Shown: in pieces, positions 1 through 5,104 of the stretch
How the letters are laid out: every line of letters begins with the position of its first letter
How positions within the stretch are numbered: the stretch's first letter is position 1
Assembly: GCA_002327905.1 (NCBI GenBank)
Contig: DCUY01000093.1
Location: 1 to 8,033, forward strand
Length of the DNA stretch: 8,033 nt
Origin: Caldifarciminota bacterium UBA2202
Lineage (GTDB): Bacteria > Hydrothermota > 32-111
Direction of reading: 5' to 3'
Program-made: the position numbers and the translations under genes
Notes under the pieces: generated by a model
What the model was told of the DNA's origin: nothing
The model's database searches: none
What the model saw: only the letters and a program-made list of their open reading frames with translations

Positions 1-27
1 GCCCGCCAGAATCAAATCAAATGCCAT
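1..27 (-). CDS. Possible start of a divergent gene, cut by the window edge
   Basis: On the minus strand an ATG at 27-25 opens a frame that reads MAFDLILAG to the window edge. Only nine codons are visible. The pattern resembles the N-terminus of amidohydrolase-superfamily proteins (dihydroorotase or D-aminoacylase type), which often begin with a hydrophobic strand such as FDLILxGG. No clear ribosome binding site lies upstream, so the start is uncertain. If real, the gene is transcribed away from the operon beginning at 354 and the region between is a divergent intergenic spacer. Nine residues cannot establish a family, so this is a pointer only. Confidence 0.22.
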
Positions 28-62
28 ATTATTGTTAATTGAATGTATTTTACGCTTCGCGC

Positions 63-87
63 AGGTAACAGGTAATAGGTAACAGGT
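63..87. repeat. Heptad tandem repeat, AGGTAAY type
   Basis: Three and a half head-to-tail copies of a 7-bp unit: AGGTAAC (63-69), AGGTAAT (70-76), AGGTAAC (77-83), AGGT (84-87). Read in another phase it contains AACAGGT at 67-73 and 81-87. This is the reverse complement of ACCTGTT, which occurs twice in the second array at 233-288. Confidence 0.75.
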
Positions 88-100
88 GAAATACATATAC

Positions 101-133
101 TGTAGGGGCTTAACACTCAGGTTCGCCTCCATA
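101..133. repeat. Degenerate palindrome (weak hairpin)
   Basis: The arm beginning TGTAGGGGC (101-109) pairs with GCCTCCATA (125-133). It forms nine positions with two G-T wobbles and one A-C mismatch, around a 15-base loop. It resembles decayed copies of the GTAGGGGC-type intergenic palindromes common in some bacterial genomes. It lies between the two heptad arrays. No T-run follows, so it is not a convincing terminator. Confidence 0.3.
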
Positions 134-232
134 GTTATCTCTGACCTATTATCTTGTACATGTCACATTTTTACCTTTACTTTTTATTTTTTCCAATTTT
201 TCCACCCACGCCGCTCTCTCATACTTTCCTTA

Positions 233-288
233 AACTTTGAACTTTGAACTTTTAACTTTTACCTGTTATCTATGACCCATGACCTGTT
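233..288. repeat. Eight consecutive degenerate heptads
   Basis: Eight 7-bp units in unbroken phase: AACTTTG twice (233-246), AACTTTT twice (247-260), ACCTGTT (261-267), ATCTATG (268-274), ACCCATG (275-281), ACCTGTT (282-288). ACCTGTT is the reverse complement of the AACAGGT unit at 67-73 and 81-87, so the two arrays face each other across about 145 bp. Confidence 0.7.
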
Positions 289-302
289 GCCTCCCTTTCC
301 TA

Positions 303-331
303 TTGACTCAATTATCTTTATATGATAAAAA
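303..331 (+). promoter_or_regulatory. Likely promoter of the six-gene operon
   Basis: TTGACT at 303-308 matches the -35 consensus at five of six positions. A 17-base spacer would place TAAAAA (326-331) at -10. A better -10 by sequence, TATGAT at 321-326, lies only 12 bases from the -35. A second TATAAT occurs at 339-344 but abuts the ribosome binding site. The AT-rich character and position just before the first gene support promoter activity, but the exact -10 is unresolved. Confidence 0.45.
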
Positions 332-341
332 TAAAGATTAT
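311..341. promoter_or_regulatory. Operator-like dyad over the operon promoter
   Basis: ATCTTTAT (314-321) and ATAAAGAT (331-338) form a perfect 8-bp inverted repeat with a 9-base spacer. Pairing extends to 11-bp arms (311-321 and 331-341) with one mismatch. It overlaps the probable -10 region and ends just before the GGAGGT ribosome binding site at 345-350. The spacing suits a dimeric repressor, though an AT-rich chance palindrome is possible. Confidence 0.35.
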
Positions 342-353
342 AATGGAGGTGCT

Positions 354-665
354 ATGGACAGAAAGCAAGTAATTGATGTGTTAAGCAGTGTAATTGATCC
401 GGAAATAGGTATGGATATTGTAACACTCGGCCTTATTTACTTTGTAGCTATAAAGGATGAAAAAATAGAGGTTACAATGACTCTTACATTTCCCGGATGC
501 CCGCTTGCTTCAATGATGATGGGTGATGTTCAAATGAAACTTGAAAGTGTGGCCGGCGCTGGGAATGTCAAGGTGAATCTTGTCTTTGAGCCCAAATGGA
601 CCCAGACAATGGTCTCTGAACAGAATAATGAAAAATTATTGGAAGAAGAAAATGGGACAGAATAA
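354..665 (+). CDS. DUF59/MIP18-family (SufT/PaaD-like) metal-sulfur cluster assembly protein
   Basis: This 103-residue protein is an almost bare DUF59 domain. It has the family's DPEI motif at residues 15-18, followed by DIVTLGLIY (21-29), and the TFPGCP motif with the conserved cysteine at residue 49. Family members (SufT, the PaaD subunit, eukaryotic MIP18) help insert or mature iron-sulfur and related metal centres in the cytoplasm; the client here is unknown. The ATG at 354 is chosen because GGAGGT sits at 345-350 and the protein then begins directly with the domain. An upstream ATG at 279 would translate repeat DNA. The last 25 residues are charged and not conserved in style. It leads the operon and its end overlaps the next gene by 14 bases. 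Family assignment is firm; pathway is inferred. Confidence 0.9.
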   Translation: MDRKQVIDVLSSVIDPEIGMDIVTLGLIYFVAIKDEKIEVTMTLTFPGCPLASMMMGDVQMKLESVAGAGNVKVNLVFEPKWTQTMVSEQNNEKLLEEENGTE

Positions 666-1029
666 AGGAAAATTTTATCAGGCGTTTTTTATTTTCATGT
701 TGATTGTAATTGTAATGATTCTTTTCATTAAGCCCCCAAAGCAGTTTAAGAACAGGAACATTGATGCGCAGACAAAAAATATTGTGACAATATTGAATCT
801 TAAAGACAGAATAGATGACTATCATAAGAATCACAGGCAGTATCCGAAGAATCTCGACAGTTTCAAAAGATTTTACGATATTGATTTGTATGAAATAGTC
901 GAGTATACGCCAATGTGGGATGACTATGCATTAAAGACAAAATTTTCAGTTGAAAACGAAAAGCTGATTTTAACAAAGGATAAAATCCTGAAGGAGAAGG
1001 ATGAAGAACAGAACTTGGGCGGAGATTGA
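652..1029 (+). CDS. Small single-span membrane protein, pseudopilin-like
   Basis: This 125-residue protein has a short basic N-terminus, one hydrophobic segment at residues 8-26, and a soluble domain predicted outside the membrane. Residues 50-71 (a helix with DDYHKNHRQYPKNLDSF) resemble the GspG/type IV pseudopilin signature, in which an amphipathic helix ends in a Y-x-x-x-x-G-x-YP-x-x-L pattern. A later DDYALKTKF stretch fits the matching C-terminal strand. It lacks the prepilin peptidase site: no Gly-Phe junction followed by Glu at position 5. It may therefore stay membrane-anchored instead of being assembled into a pilus. The ATG at 652 is preferred, with a purine-rich GGAAGAAG at 641-648; an ATG at 628 is an alternative. 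It overlaps the genes on both sides, so it is translated with them. Function unknown. Confidence 0.75.
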   Translation: MGQNKGKFYQAFFIFMLIVIVMILFIKPPKQFKNRNIDAQTKNIVTILNLKDRIDDYHKNHRQYPKNLDSFKRFYDIDLYEIVEYTPMWDDYALKTKFSVENEKLILTKDKILKEKDEEQNLGGD

Positions 1030-2158
1030 CATTGACAATCTCATGTTCAACATAAAGACATTGAAATCCGTCCTCGGGAGGAATGTCGGAATACTTGCCG
1101 CAGTAAAAGCGAATGCCTACGGACATGACAGCATTGAGATTACCCGCATTCTTTCAAAACATGTGAGTATGTTCGGAGTCGCATCCATGGATGAGGCGAT
1201 TGAACTCAGGATCCACAGAATAGACAATCCCATCCTTATTTTAAGTCCGACAATGGAATCCGACATAAACCGCATAGTTGATTATAATCTGATGCCCAAT
1301 GTAGTTGCTCTCGAATATGCCAAAAAACTTGATTTGGCGGCGCATAGGAAGAACAGAGTCGTGAATGTGCATGTTGAAATTGATACAGGCATGAACAGAA
1401 CCGGAATACACTATACTAAAGCTGTGGAGCAGATTGAAAAAATCTGCGCAATGAAGAATATTGTTCTTGAAGGAATATTCTCACATTTTGCAGAGGCGGA
1501 GAAGGCGGACAAAGCATTTTCTATTGCACAAAAGAAAAGATATGATATAATAATTGATACATTGCAGAAAAAGGGAATAAAGGTCAAATACAGGCATTTT
1601 GCCAATTCATCCGCGATTGAAAACCTTGAAGACTGCCAGTATAACCTTGTCAGACCCGGAATTATGATTTACGGTCAATATACTGATGAGAGGCTGAAAA
1701 AAAAGATTGCTTTAAAGCCGGTCATGAGGATAAAGACCCGGATAGGACAGATTAAGACTCTTAAAAAGGGCGACTCTGTCTCGTACGGACGCACATTCAC
1801 TGCAAAAAAGGAGATGCGCATCGCTACATGCCTGATAGGATATGCAGACGGATACTTAAGAGACCTCTCCAACAAGTCGAGTATGTTCGTCAATAACACC
1901 CGCGTGAAAGTAATAGGCAATGTGTGCATGGATCTTACAATGATTGATATTTCAAAAGTAAAATCCGCAGATGTGGGAGACGAGGTTGAAGTTTTCGGAG
2001 ACAATATAAAGCTCGACGAATTGGCGCGTCTCTCAAATACTTTGATTTATGAAATAATGACAGGAATAGGGCCCAGAGTGCCGAGAGTTTTCATCAAACG
2101 CAGAAAAATGTACTATTCGAAAAACATACTTGCAACAAACGGAGGAAACCTTGTCTGA
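1001..2158 (+). CDS. alr: Alanine racemase
   Basis: This enzyme interconverts L- and D-alanine with pyridoxal phosphate and supplies D-Ala for peptidoglycan in the cytoplasm. The 385-residue product is full length for the family. The PLP-binding lysine is Lys36 in AVKANAYGHD. The N-terminal TIM barrel continues through EIDTGMNRTG, SHFAEA and HFANSSAI to NLVRPGIMIYG. The C-terminal domain carries the second catalytic residue, Tyr262, in VSYGRTF, then GYADG (280-284) and CMD (309-311). All key elements are present, so it should be active. About 24 residues follow the usual RVPRV end, somewhat longer than typical. The ATG at 1001 has AGGAG at 992-996 and lies inside the preceding gene (29-base overlap). 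Its end overlaps the DUF1844 gene. A YggS-type PLP protein is excluded by the two-domain architecture. Confidence 0.96.
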   Translation: MKNRTWAEIDIDNLMFNIKTLKSVLGRNVGILAAVKANAYGHDSIEITRILSKHVSMFGVASMDEAIELRIHRIDNPILILSPTMESDINRIVDYNLMPNVVALEYAKKLDLAAHRKNRVVNVHVEIDTGMNRTGIHYTKAVEQIEKICAMKNIVLEGIFSHFAEAEKADKAFSIAQKKRYDIIIDTLQKKGIKVKYRHFANSSAIENLEDCQYNLVRPGIMIYGQYTDERLKKKIALKPVMRIKTRIGQIKTLKKGDSVSYGRTFTAKKEMRIATCLIGYADGYLRDLSNKSSMFVNNTRVKVIGNVCMDLTMIDISKVKSADVGDEVEVFGDNIKLDELARLSNTLIYEIMTGIGPRVPRVFIKRRKMYYSKNILATNGGNLV

Positions 2159-2438
2159 TAATTTAAAAGAGAACAAGCTGATTGAGATCATCAATCCTTT
2201 TTATCTTCAGGCTCTCTCGAGTCTGAAAATGCTCGACATACCGGGAGTGGAATCAAAACTTGATTTAAATGCGGCAAATCATGCCATTGAACTTCTGGAC
2301 TATCTTAAAAATAAAATGAATGACTGTCTGAATGATGAAGAGAAGAGACTCTTCGAAGAAATTTCAGGCAATTTGAAATATCTTTATCTGCAGAGGCAGA
2401 ATGAGAAAAATGAAAATTCACAAAAGGAGGAGAAGTGA
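2151..2438 (+). CDS. DUF1844 family protein
   Basis: This 95-residue soluble, helical protein matches the DUF1844 pattern: a first helix with NPFYLQALSSLKMLDIPG, then LDLNAANHAIELLDYLKNK (the A-x-x-x-I-x-L-L-x-x-L-x-x-K block), then L-x-x-EE-x-x-L and an LKYLYLQ end. A lysine/glutamate-rich tail follows. The family has no established function. The start is chosen as TTG at 2151 because GGAGG lies at 2141-2145 with a five-base spacer. A TTG at 2130 in the same frame has no such site. The first eight bases lie inside alr, so translation is probably coupled. The end shares GTGA with the next gene. Family assignment rests on pattern recognition and is fairly sure. Confidence 0.8.
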   Translation: MSDNLKENKLIEIINPFYLQALSSLKMLDIPGVESKLDLNAANHAIELLDYLKNKMNDCLNDEEKRLFEEISGNLKYLYLQRQNEKNENSQKEEK

Positions 2439-3919
2439 AAAGAGCATCCTTCCTGCTCATAAGTGTCATGATTTTTAACGCACTCTTCGCTCAGAAGGTG
2501 CATGTTGTTAAAAAAGGAGACACCCTTTGGGACCTTTCAGGATATTATTACAGCAATCCGTTTATATGGAGAAATATCTACAACGCCAATATGGATAAAA
2601 TTAATGACCCGCATTGGATATATCCCGGTCAGGAATTCATAATACCAGATGTTCCTGCAGACCTGACGGAGAATGTGAATGAGACCGCATACGAGCCTGT
2701 GCAGGGCGAAGAGATGGTTTATGAAAAAGAGACGGACGAGAAGGTGATAGAATATACAAAAGTGAAAGAGGATGAAACATACGGAGTAGTGAAGACAATA
2801 AGAGAAGACATCAAGAAAATCGAAAGAACTAAGAACATAAAAATATCCAACACAATAGAATACGCAGTTGCAAAAAAACTTGCATTCCGCTCAGGATATC
2901 TTTCAACAACAAATCCCAAAATAGGCGCAATATCATCTCTTTACAAGGATTCCTACCAGATGGTCACAAATGAAAAGATTTACATGAAGATGGACACCAT
3001 TGACGAATCATTCAGAGGCAGGGAATTCATGATTTTCAAGTATGAGAATAAAGTTAAGGACAATCAGAGCGGAGAATCAAAAGGAAAGCATGTCAATATA
3101 ATCGGATGCGTTAGAATAGACGGATTTGAGAATAATCTCGCATACGGAACAATCACACGCTCATTTGACCTTATCAATAAAGGTAATTACATAGGCTTCA
3201 TAAACGAGCCCTTTGTGCCTATAAATTCATCATACCTCAAAGAGTCCGAAGACATCAGGGCGTCTTTAATAGGCACAGAAAATCCAAAGATAAGAACAAA
3301 TGAGTATACAATTGTTTTTGTTAATACCGGAAAGGATAAGAATATCAATTCAGGAGATGTATTCACTGTCATAAGAAAGAACAAAGCAGGAGAGTATTAT
3401 GCCGCCGGAGCTCTGCAGGTCCTTGTTCCTTTTGAGGATTACTCAACAGCCGCAATGATTTCAATTAAGGGAAATATGGATATAAAACCGTATGAGGAAT
3501 TGAAGCTTGCATACAGAAACAAGACGGAGTATATTCTTCAGAAATACAATTCAATAGCAAAACTCACAGGAAACAATACAATAATCATACAGGAGATTGA
3601 GACTGTGCCTGTAAATATTGAAGAGCCGGTAATCGAAGAGGTGAAACAGGAAGTCAAAGTCGAAGAGATGAAGGTCGAAGAACCTGTAAAGGCGGTTGAA
3701 GAGCCGATAAAGACAATAGAAGAGCCTGTGGTCAAAGAAGAACCGATTATTGAAGAGAAAGAAACAGAGACTGTTGCTCCTGTCCAGAATACTGCTCCTG
3801 TCATTGAAGAAGAGAAGAAAGATGATACGACAATAATGATGGAAGAGGAAACAACTGAGAATAAAGACACAGTCAAAGTTGCAGGAGAAGAGGAAATAAT
3901 AATAATCGAAGAAGAATGA
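2435..3919 (+). CDS. Secreted LysM-domain protein with duplicated C-terminal domain and acidic tail
   Basis: Residues 1-19 form a signal peptide ending LFA, with cleavage before Gln20, so the protein is exported. Residues 22-71 are a LysM peptidoglycan-binding domain (VKKGDTLWDLSG, then DPHWIYPGQEFIIP). A charged linker reaches about residue 165. Two similar segments follow, at about 180-254 and 290-358. Each runs hydrophobic strand, G-x-x-F-x-x-x-x strand, strand with a GA/GC turn, and an ATI/GTI segment before a K/KPYEEL-like end, so I read them as an internal duplication. Residues 387-494 are extremely Glu-rich with five xEEP(V/I) units and end in IIIIEEE, with no terminal domain. GTG at 2435 is the start, behind AGGAGG at 2425-2430, and overlaps the previous stop. 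It probably anchors to the cell wall; partner unknown. Confidence 0.9.
   Translation: MKRASFLLISVMIFNALFAQKVHVVKKGDTLWDLSGYYYSNPFIWRNIYNANMDKINDPHWIYPGQEFIIPDVPADLTENVNETAYEPVQGEEMVYEKETDEKVIEYTKVKEDETYGVVKTIREDIKKIERTKNIKISNTIEYAVAKKLAFRSGYLSTTNPKIGAISSLYKDSYQMVTNEKIYMKMDTIDESFRGREFMIFKYENKVKDNQSGESKGKHVNIIGCVRIDGFENNLAYGTITRSFDLINKGNYIGFINEPFVPINSSYLKESEDIRASLIGTENPKIRTNEYTIVFVNTGKDKNINSGDVFTVIRKNKAGEYYAAGALQVLVPFEDYSTAAMISIKGNMDIKPYEELKLAYRNKTEYILQKYNSIAKLTGNNTIIIQEIETVPVNIEEPVIEEVKQEVKVEEMKVEEPVKAVEEPIKTIEEPVVKEEPIIEEKETETVAPVQNTAPVIEEEKKDDTTIMMEEETTENKDTVKVAGEEEIIIIEEE
3577..3916 (+). repeat. Low-complexity Glu/Val/Pro coding repeat
   Basis: This is the 3' end of the LysM gene. It encodes repeated EEPV/EEPI units interspersed with Glu-Lys runs and Thr. 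The five EEP units are spaced irregularly, so this is compositional repetition, not a strict tandem repeat. Its antisense gives Ser/Phe-rich open frames that are artefacts of the GAA/GAG-rich sense strand. Confidence 0.6.
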
Positions 3920-4752
3920 AAATAAAGTACAAAGATCTTCTCGAAAAGAAAAAAAATAATCGTAAGGCAGTCCTCGTGACTGCCTACGACTATTCAATGG
4001 CAAAGGTTCTTGAAAAATGCAGAGTGGATGCTGTTCTTGTGGGCGATTCTGCTTCTATGGTCATGCTCGGAAACAATTCCACTCTTGAAATATCTCTTGA
4101 TGAGATGATAGTCTTCTCAAAGGGAGTGAGAAAAGGTCTGAAGACTCCTTACCTGATTGTTGACATGCCGTTCATGTCATACCAGCCCTCAAGAAGGGAT
4201 GCCATTAAAAACTGCGGCAGAGTCATGAAGGAGACACGGTGCGATGCAGTCAAAATGGAGGGCGGAAGAGAACTGATTGACAGAATAAAAGCAGTGATTG
4301 ATTCCGGAATCCCCGTGTGCGGCCACATAGGGATGAAGCCTCAGAGTTTTAAGAAATACGGCGGATATCCCATAATGGGATACAATGAAGAAGAGGCGCT
4401 TTCAATAATAAGAGACGGAATAGCGCTTGAAAAGGCGGGCGCTGAGATGATAATAATAGAAAGCACTGTTGACCTTGTCACAAAATATCTCAAAGAGAAT
4501 TTAAGCATACCCGTATATTCAATAGGTTCGGGGAGAGAGAGCGACGGACAGATAGTTGTTGTGAATGACATTATAGGATTCTATTCGGATTTTGTGCCGA
4601 GATTCATAAATGTCTATGAAAATATTTCAGGCAGAATAGAAAATGCCGTGAATAGATTTTCTGCGGATGTAGAAAAAGGCAGATTCCCGCAGGATAAAAA
4701 AATCCCTAAAATGTCCAAAGAAGAATTCAAGAAAATTATTAAGAATCTCTGA
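3916..4752 (+). CDS. panB: 3-methyl-2-oxobutanoate hydroxymethyltransferase (ketopantoate hydroxymethyltransferase)
   Basis: This enzyme transfers a hydroxymethyl group from 5,10-methylene-tetrahydrofolate to 2-oxoisovalerate, the first committed step of pantothenate and CoA synthesis. The 278-residue product is full length. The metal-binding acids known from E. coli PanB are conserved: Asp44 in VGDSASM, Asp83 in VDMPFM, and Glu115 in VKMEGG. The catalytic glutamate is Glu182 in IIIES. CGHIGMKPQS (135-144) and IGSG with SDGQIVV complete the active site. LTAYDY-like VTAYDYSMA sits at 21-29 as expected. The ATG overlaps the LysM stop as ATGA, so translation is probably coupled; the upstream ribosome site (GAAGAAG) is weak. 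It is the last gene of the operon. No panC, panD or panE is nearby. Function is certain. Confidence 0.97.
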   Translation: MKIKYKDLLEKKKNNRKAVLVTAYDYSMAKVLEKCRVDAVLVGDSASMVMLGNNSTLEISLDEMIVFSKGVRKGLKTPYLIVDMPFMSYQPSRRDAIKNCGRVMKETRCDAVKMEGGRELIDRIKAVIDSGIPVCGHIGMKPQSFKKYGGYPIMGYNEEEALSIIRDGIALEKAGAEMIIIESTVDLVTKYLKENLSIPVYSIGSGRESDGQIVVVNDIIGFYSDFVPRFINVYENISGRIENAVNRFSADVEKGRFPQDKKIPKMSKEEFKKIIKNL

Positions 4753-4774
4753 TTTTGCATAAATGTTTTAATAA

Positions 4775-4882
4775 ATGGAATTTACAGGGATAAAATCTTT
4801 AAATATTCTATTCACAATACTCCTTGATTCGCCGTCCAAGGAATACTTCATGTATGCACTGCTTAATATTATCGCAATTTAA
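4775..4882 (+). pseudogene. Short coding-like fragment, possibly the start of a winged-helix regulator
   Basis: An ATG at 4775 opens 35 codons ending in TAA. The product contains ILLDSPSKEYFMYALLN, which resembles the first helices of winged-helix domains in small regulators and nucleotidyltransferase-linked proteins (pattern L-L-x-x-P-x-K-E-Y-x-x-x-x-L). There is no ribosome binding site, and the frame ends before a recognition helix would appear. It could be a decayed gene remnant or chance. Weakly supported. Confidence 0.2.
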
Positions 4883-4884
4883 TA

Positions 4885-4913
4885 TTGACTTAAATTTTAT
4901 CATACTATATCAT
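4885..4913 (+). promoter_or_regulatory. Promoter before the restriction-modification-like genes
   Basis: TTGACT at 4885-4890 and TATCAT at 4908-4913 are separated by exactly 17 bases, each matching the sigma-70 consensus at five of six positions. A transcript would start near 4920, just ahead of the AAGGAT ribosome site (4923-4928) and the ATG at 4934. It would also serve the methyltransferase downstream. Confidence 0.6.
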
Positions 4914-4933
4914 TACTTTAAAAAGGATAGAAA

Positions 4934-5068
4934 ATGTTAGATAATTTAATTCTGAATAAATCTTCCATAGAATCTATTTATGAGATTCTATGCTCTTATC
5001 ACAAAAAATATTTAAAAAAATTCGGAGTTAAACTACCAAAACTTTACGATAAAAAAGGCAATTTATAA
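4934..5068 (+). pseudogene. Probable truncated 5' end of a restriction endonuclease gene
   Basis: A well-expressed-looking start (promoter at 4885-4913, AAGGAT at 4923-4928, five-base spacer, ATG at 4934) leads into only 44 codons before TAA at 5066. The product has SIESIYEILCSYHKKYLKKFGVK-type sequence continuing LPKLYDKKGN. From memory this resembles the N-terminus of a family of Type II restriction endonucleases, in which HKKYLxKxGVKLPxLxDxKGN precedes the main domain. The similarity stops at the GN. The methyltransferase begins 36 bases later in the same frame. The simplest reading is a restriction gene that lost everything after its first 40 codons, leaving its partner. An intact small protein or a controller peptide is the alternative. 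The family call is from recollection, not a search. Confidence 0.4.
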
Positions 5069-5104
5069 AATTCTTTACAGAGAATTCAAAGGAAAAGCCC
5101 CCAA

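Larger units (their letters stand above)
28..353. other. Intergenic region rich in short heptad repeats
   Basis: No convincing gene is present here. The stretch holds a 7-bp repeat array at 63-87, a weak degenerate hairpin at 101-133, loosely heptad-spaced pyrimidine-rich sequence around 135-177, a second heptad array at 233-288, and a promoter with a dyad at 303-341. An open frame runs into the next gene from an ATG at 279, but it translates repeat sequence and has no ribosome binding site, so it is not used here. Confidence 0.6.
4753..5104. other. Intergenic region with gene fragments and a promoter
   Basis: Base composition becomes clearly more AT-rich from here on. The stretch contains a 35-codon open frame (4775-4882), a good promoter (4885-4913) and a 44-codon open frame (4934-5068) running to the methyltransferase. 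A short inverted repeat, TCCTTG/CAAGGA (4821-4826 and 4837-4842), has no T-run and lies inside the first fragment, so no terminator for the panB operon could be identified. Confidence 0.55.

Noticed and set aside
63..288. CRISPR array
   Set aside because: Units are 7 bp in direct tandem without spacers; there are no 25-40 bp repeats and no cas genes.
279..353. N-terminal extension of the DUF59 protein from the ATG at 279
   Set aside because: It translates heptad repeat and promoter sequence, has no ribosome site, and the domain begins right after the ATG at 354, which has GGAGGT in front.
3538..4003. Long minus-strand open frames opposite the LysM tail
   Set aside because: They are Ser/Phe/Thr-rich antisense readings of a Glu-rich sense region, overlap the firmly identified panB and LysM genes, and show no protein family character.
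4821..4842. Terminator for the panB operon (TCCTTG/CAAGGA hairpin)
   Set aside because: Only a six-base stem with a ten-base loop and no following T-run; it sits inside a coding-like fragment.
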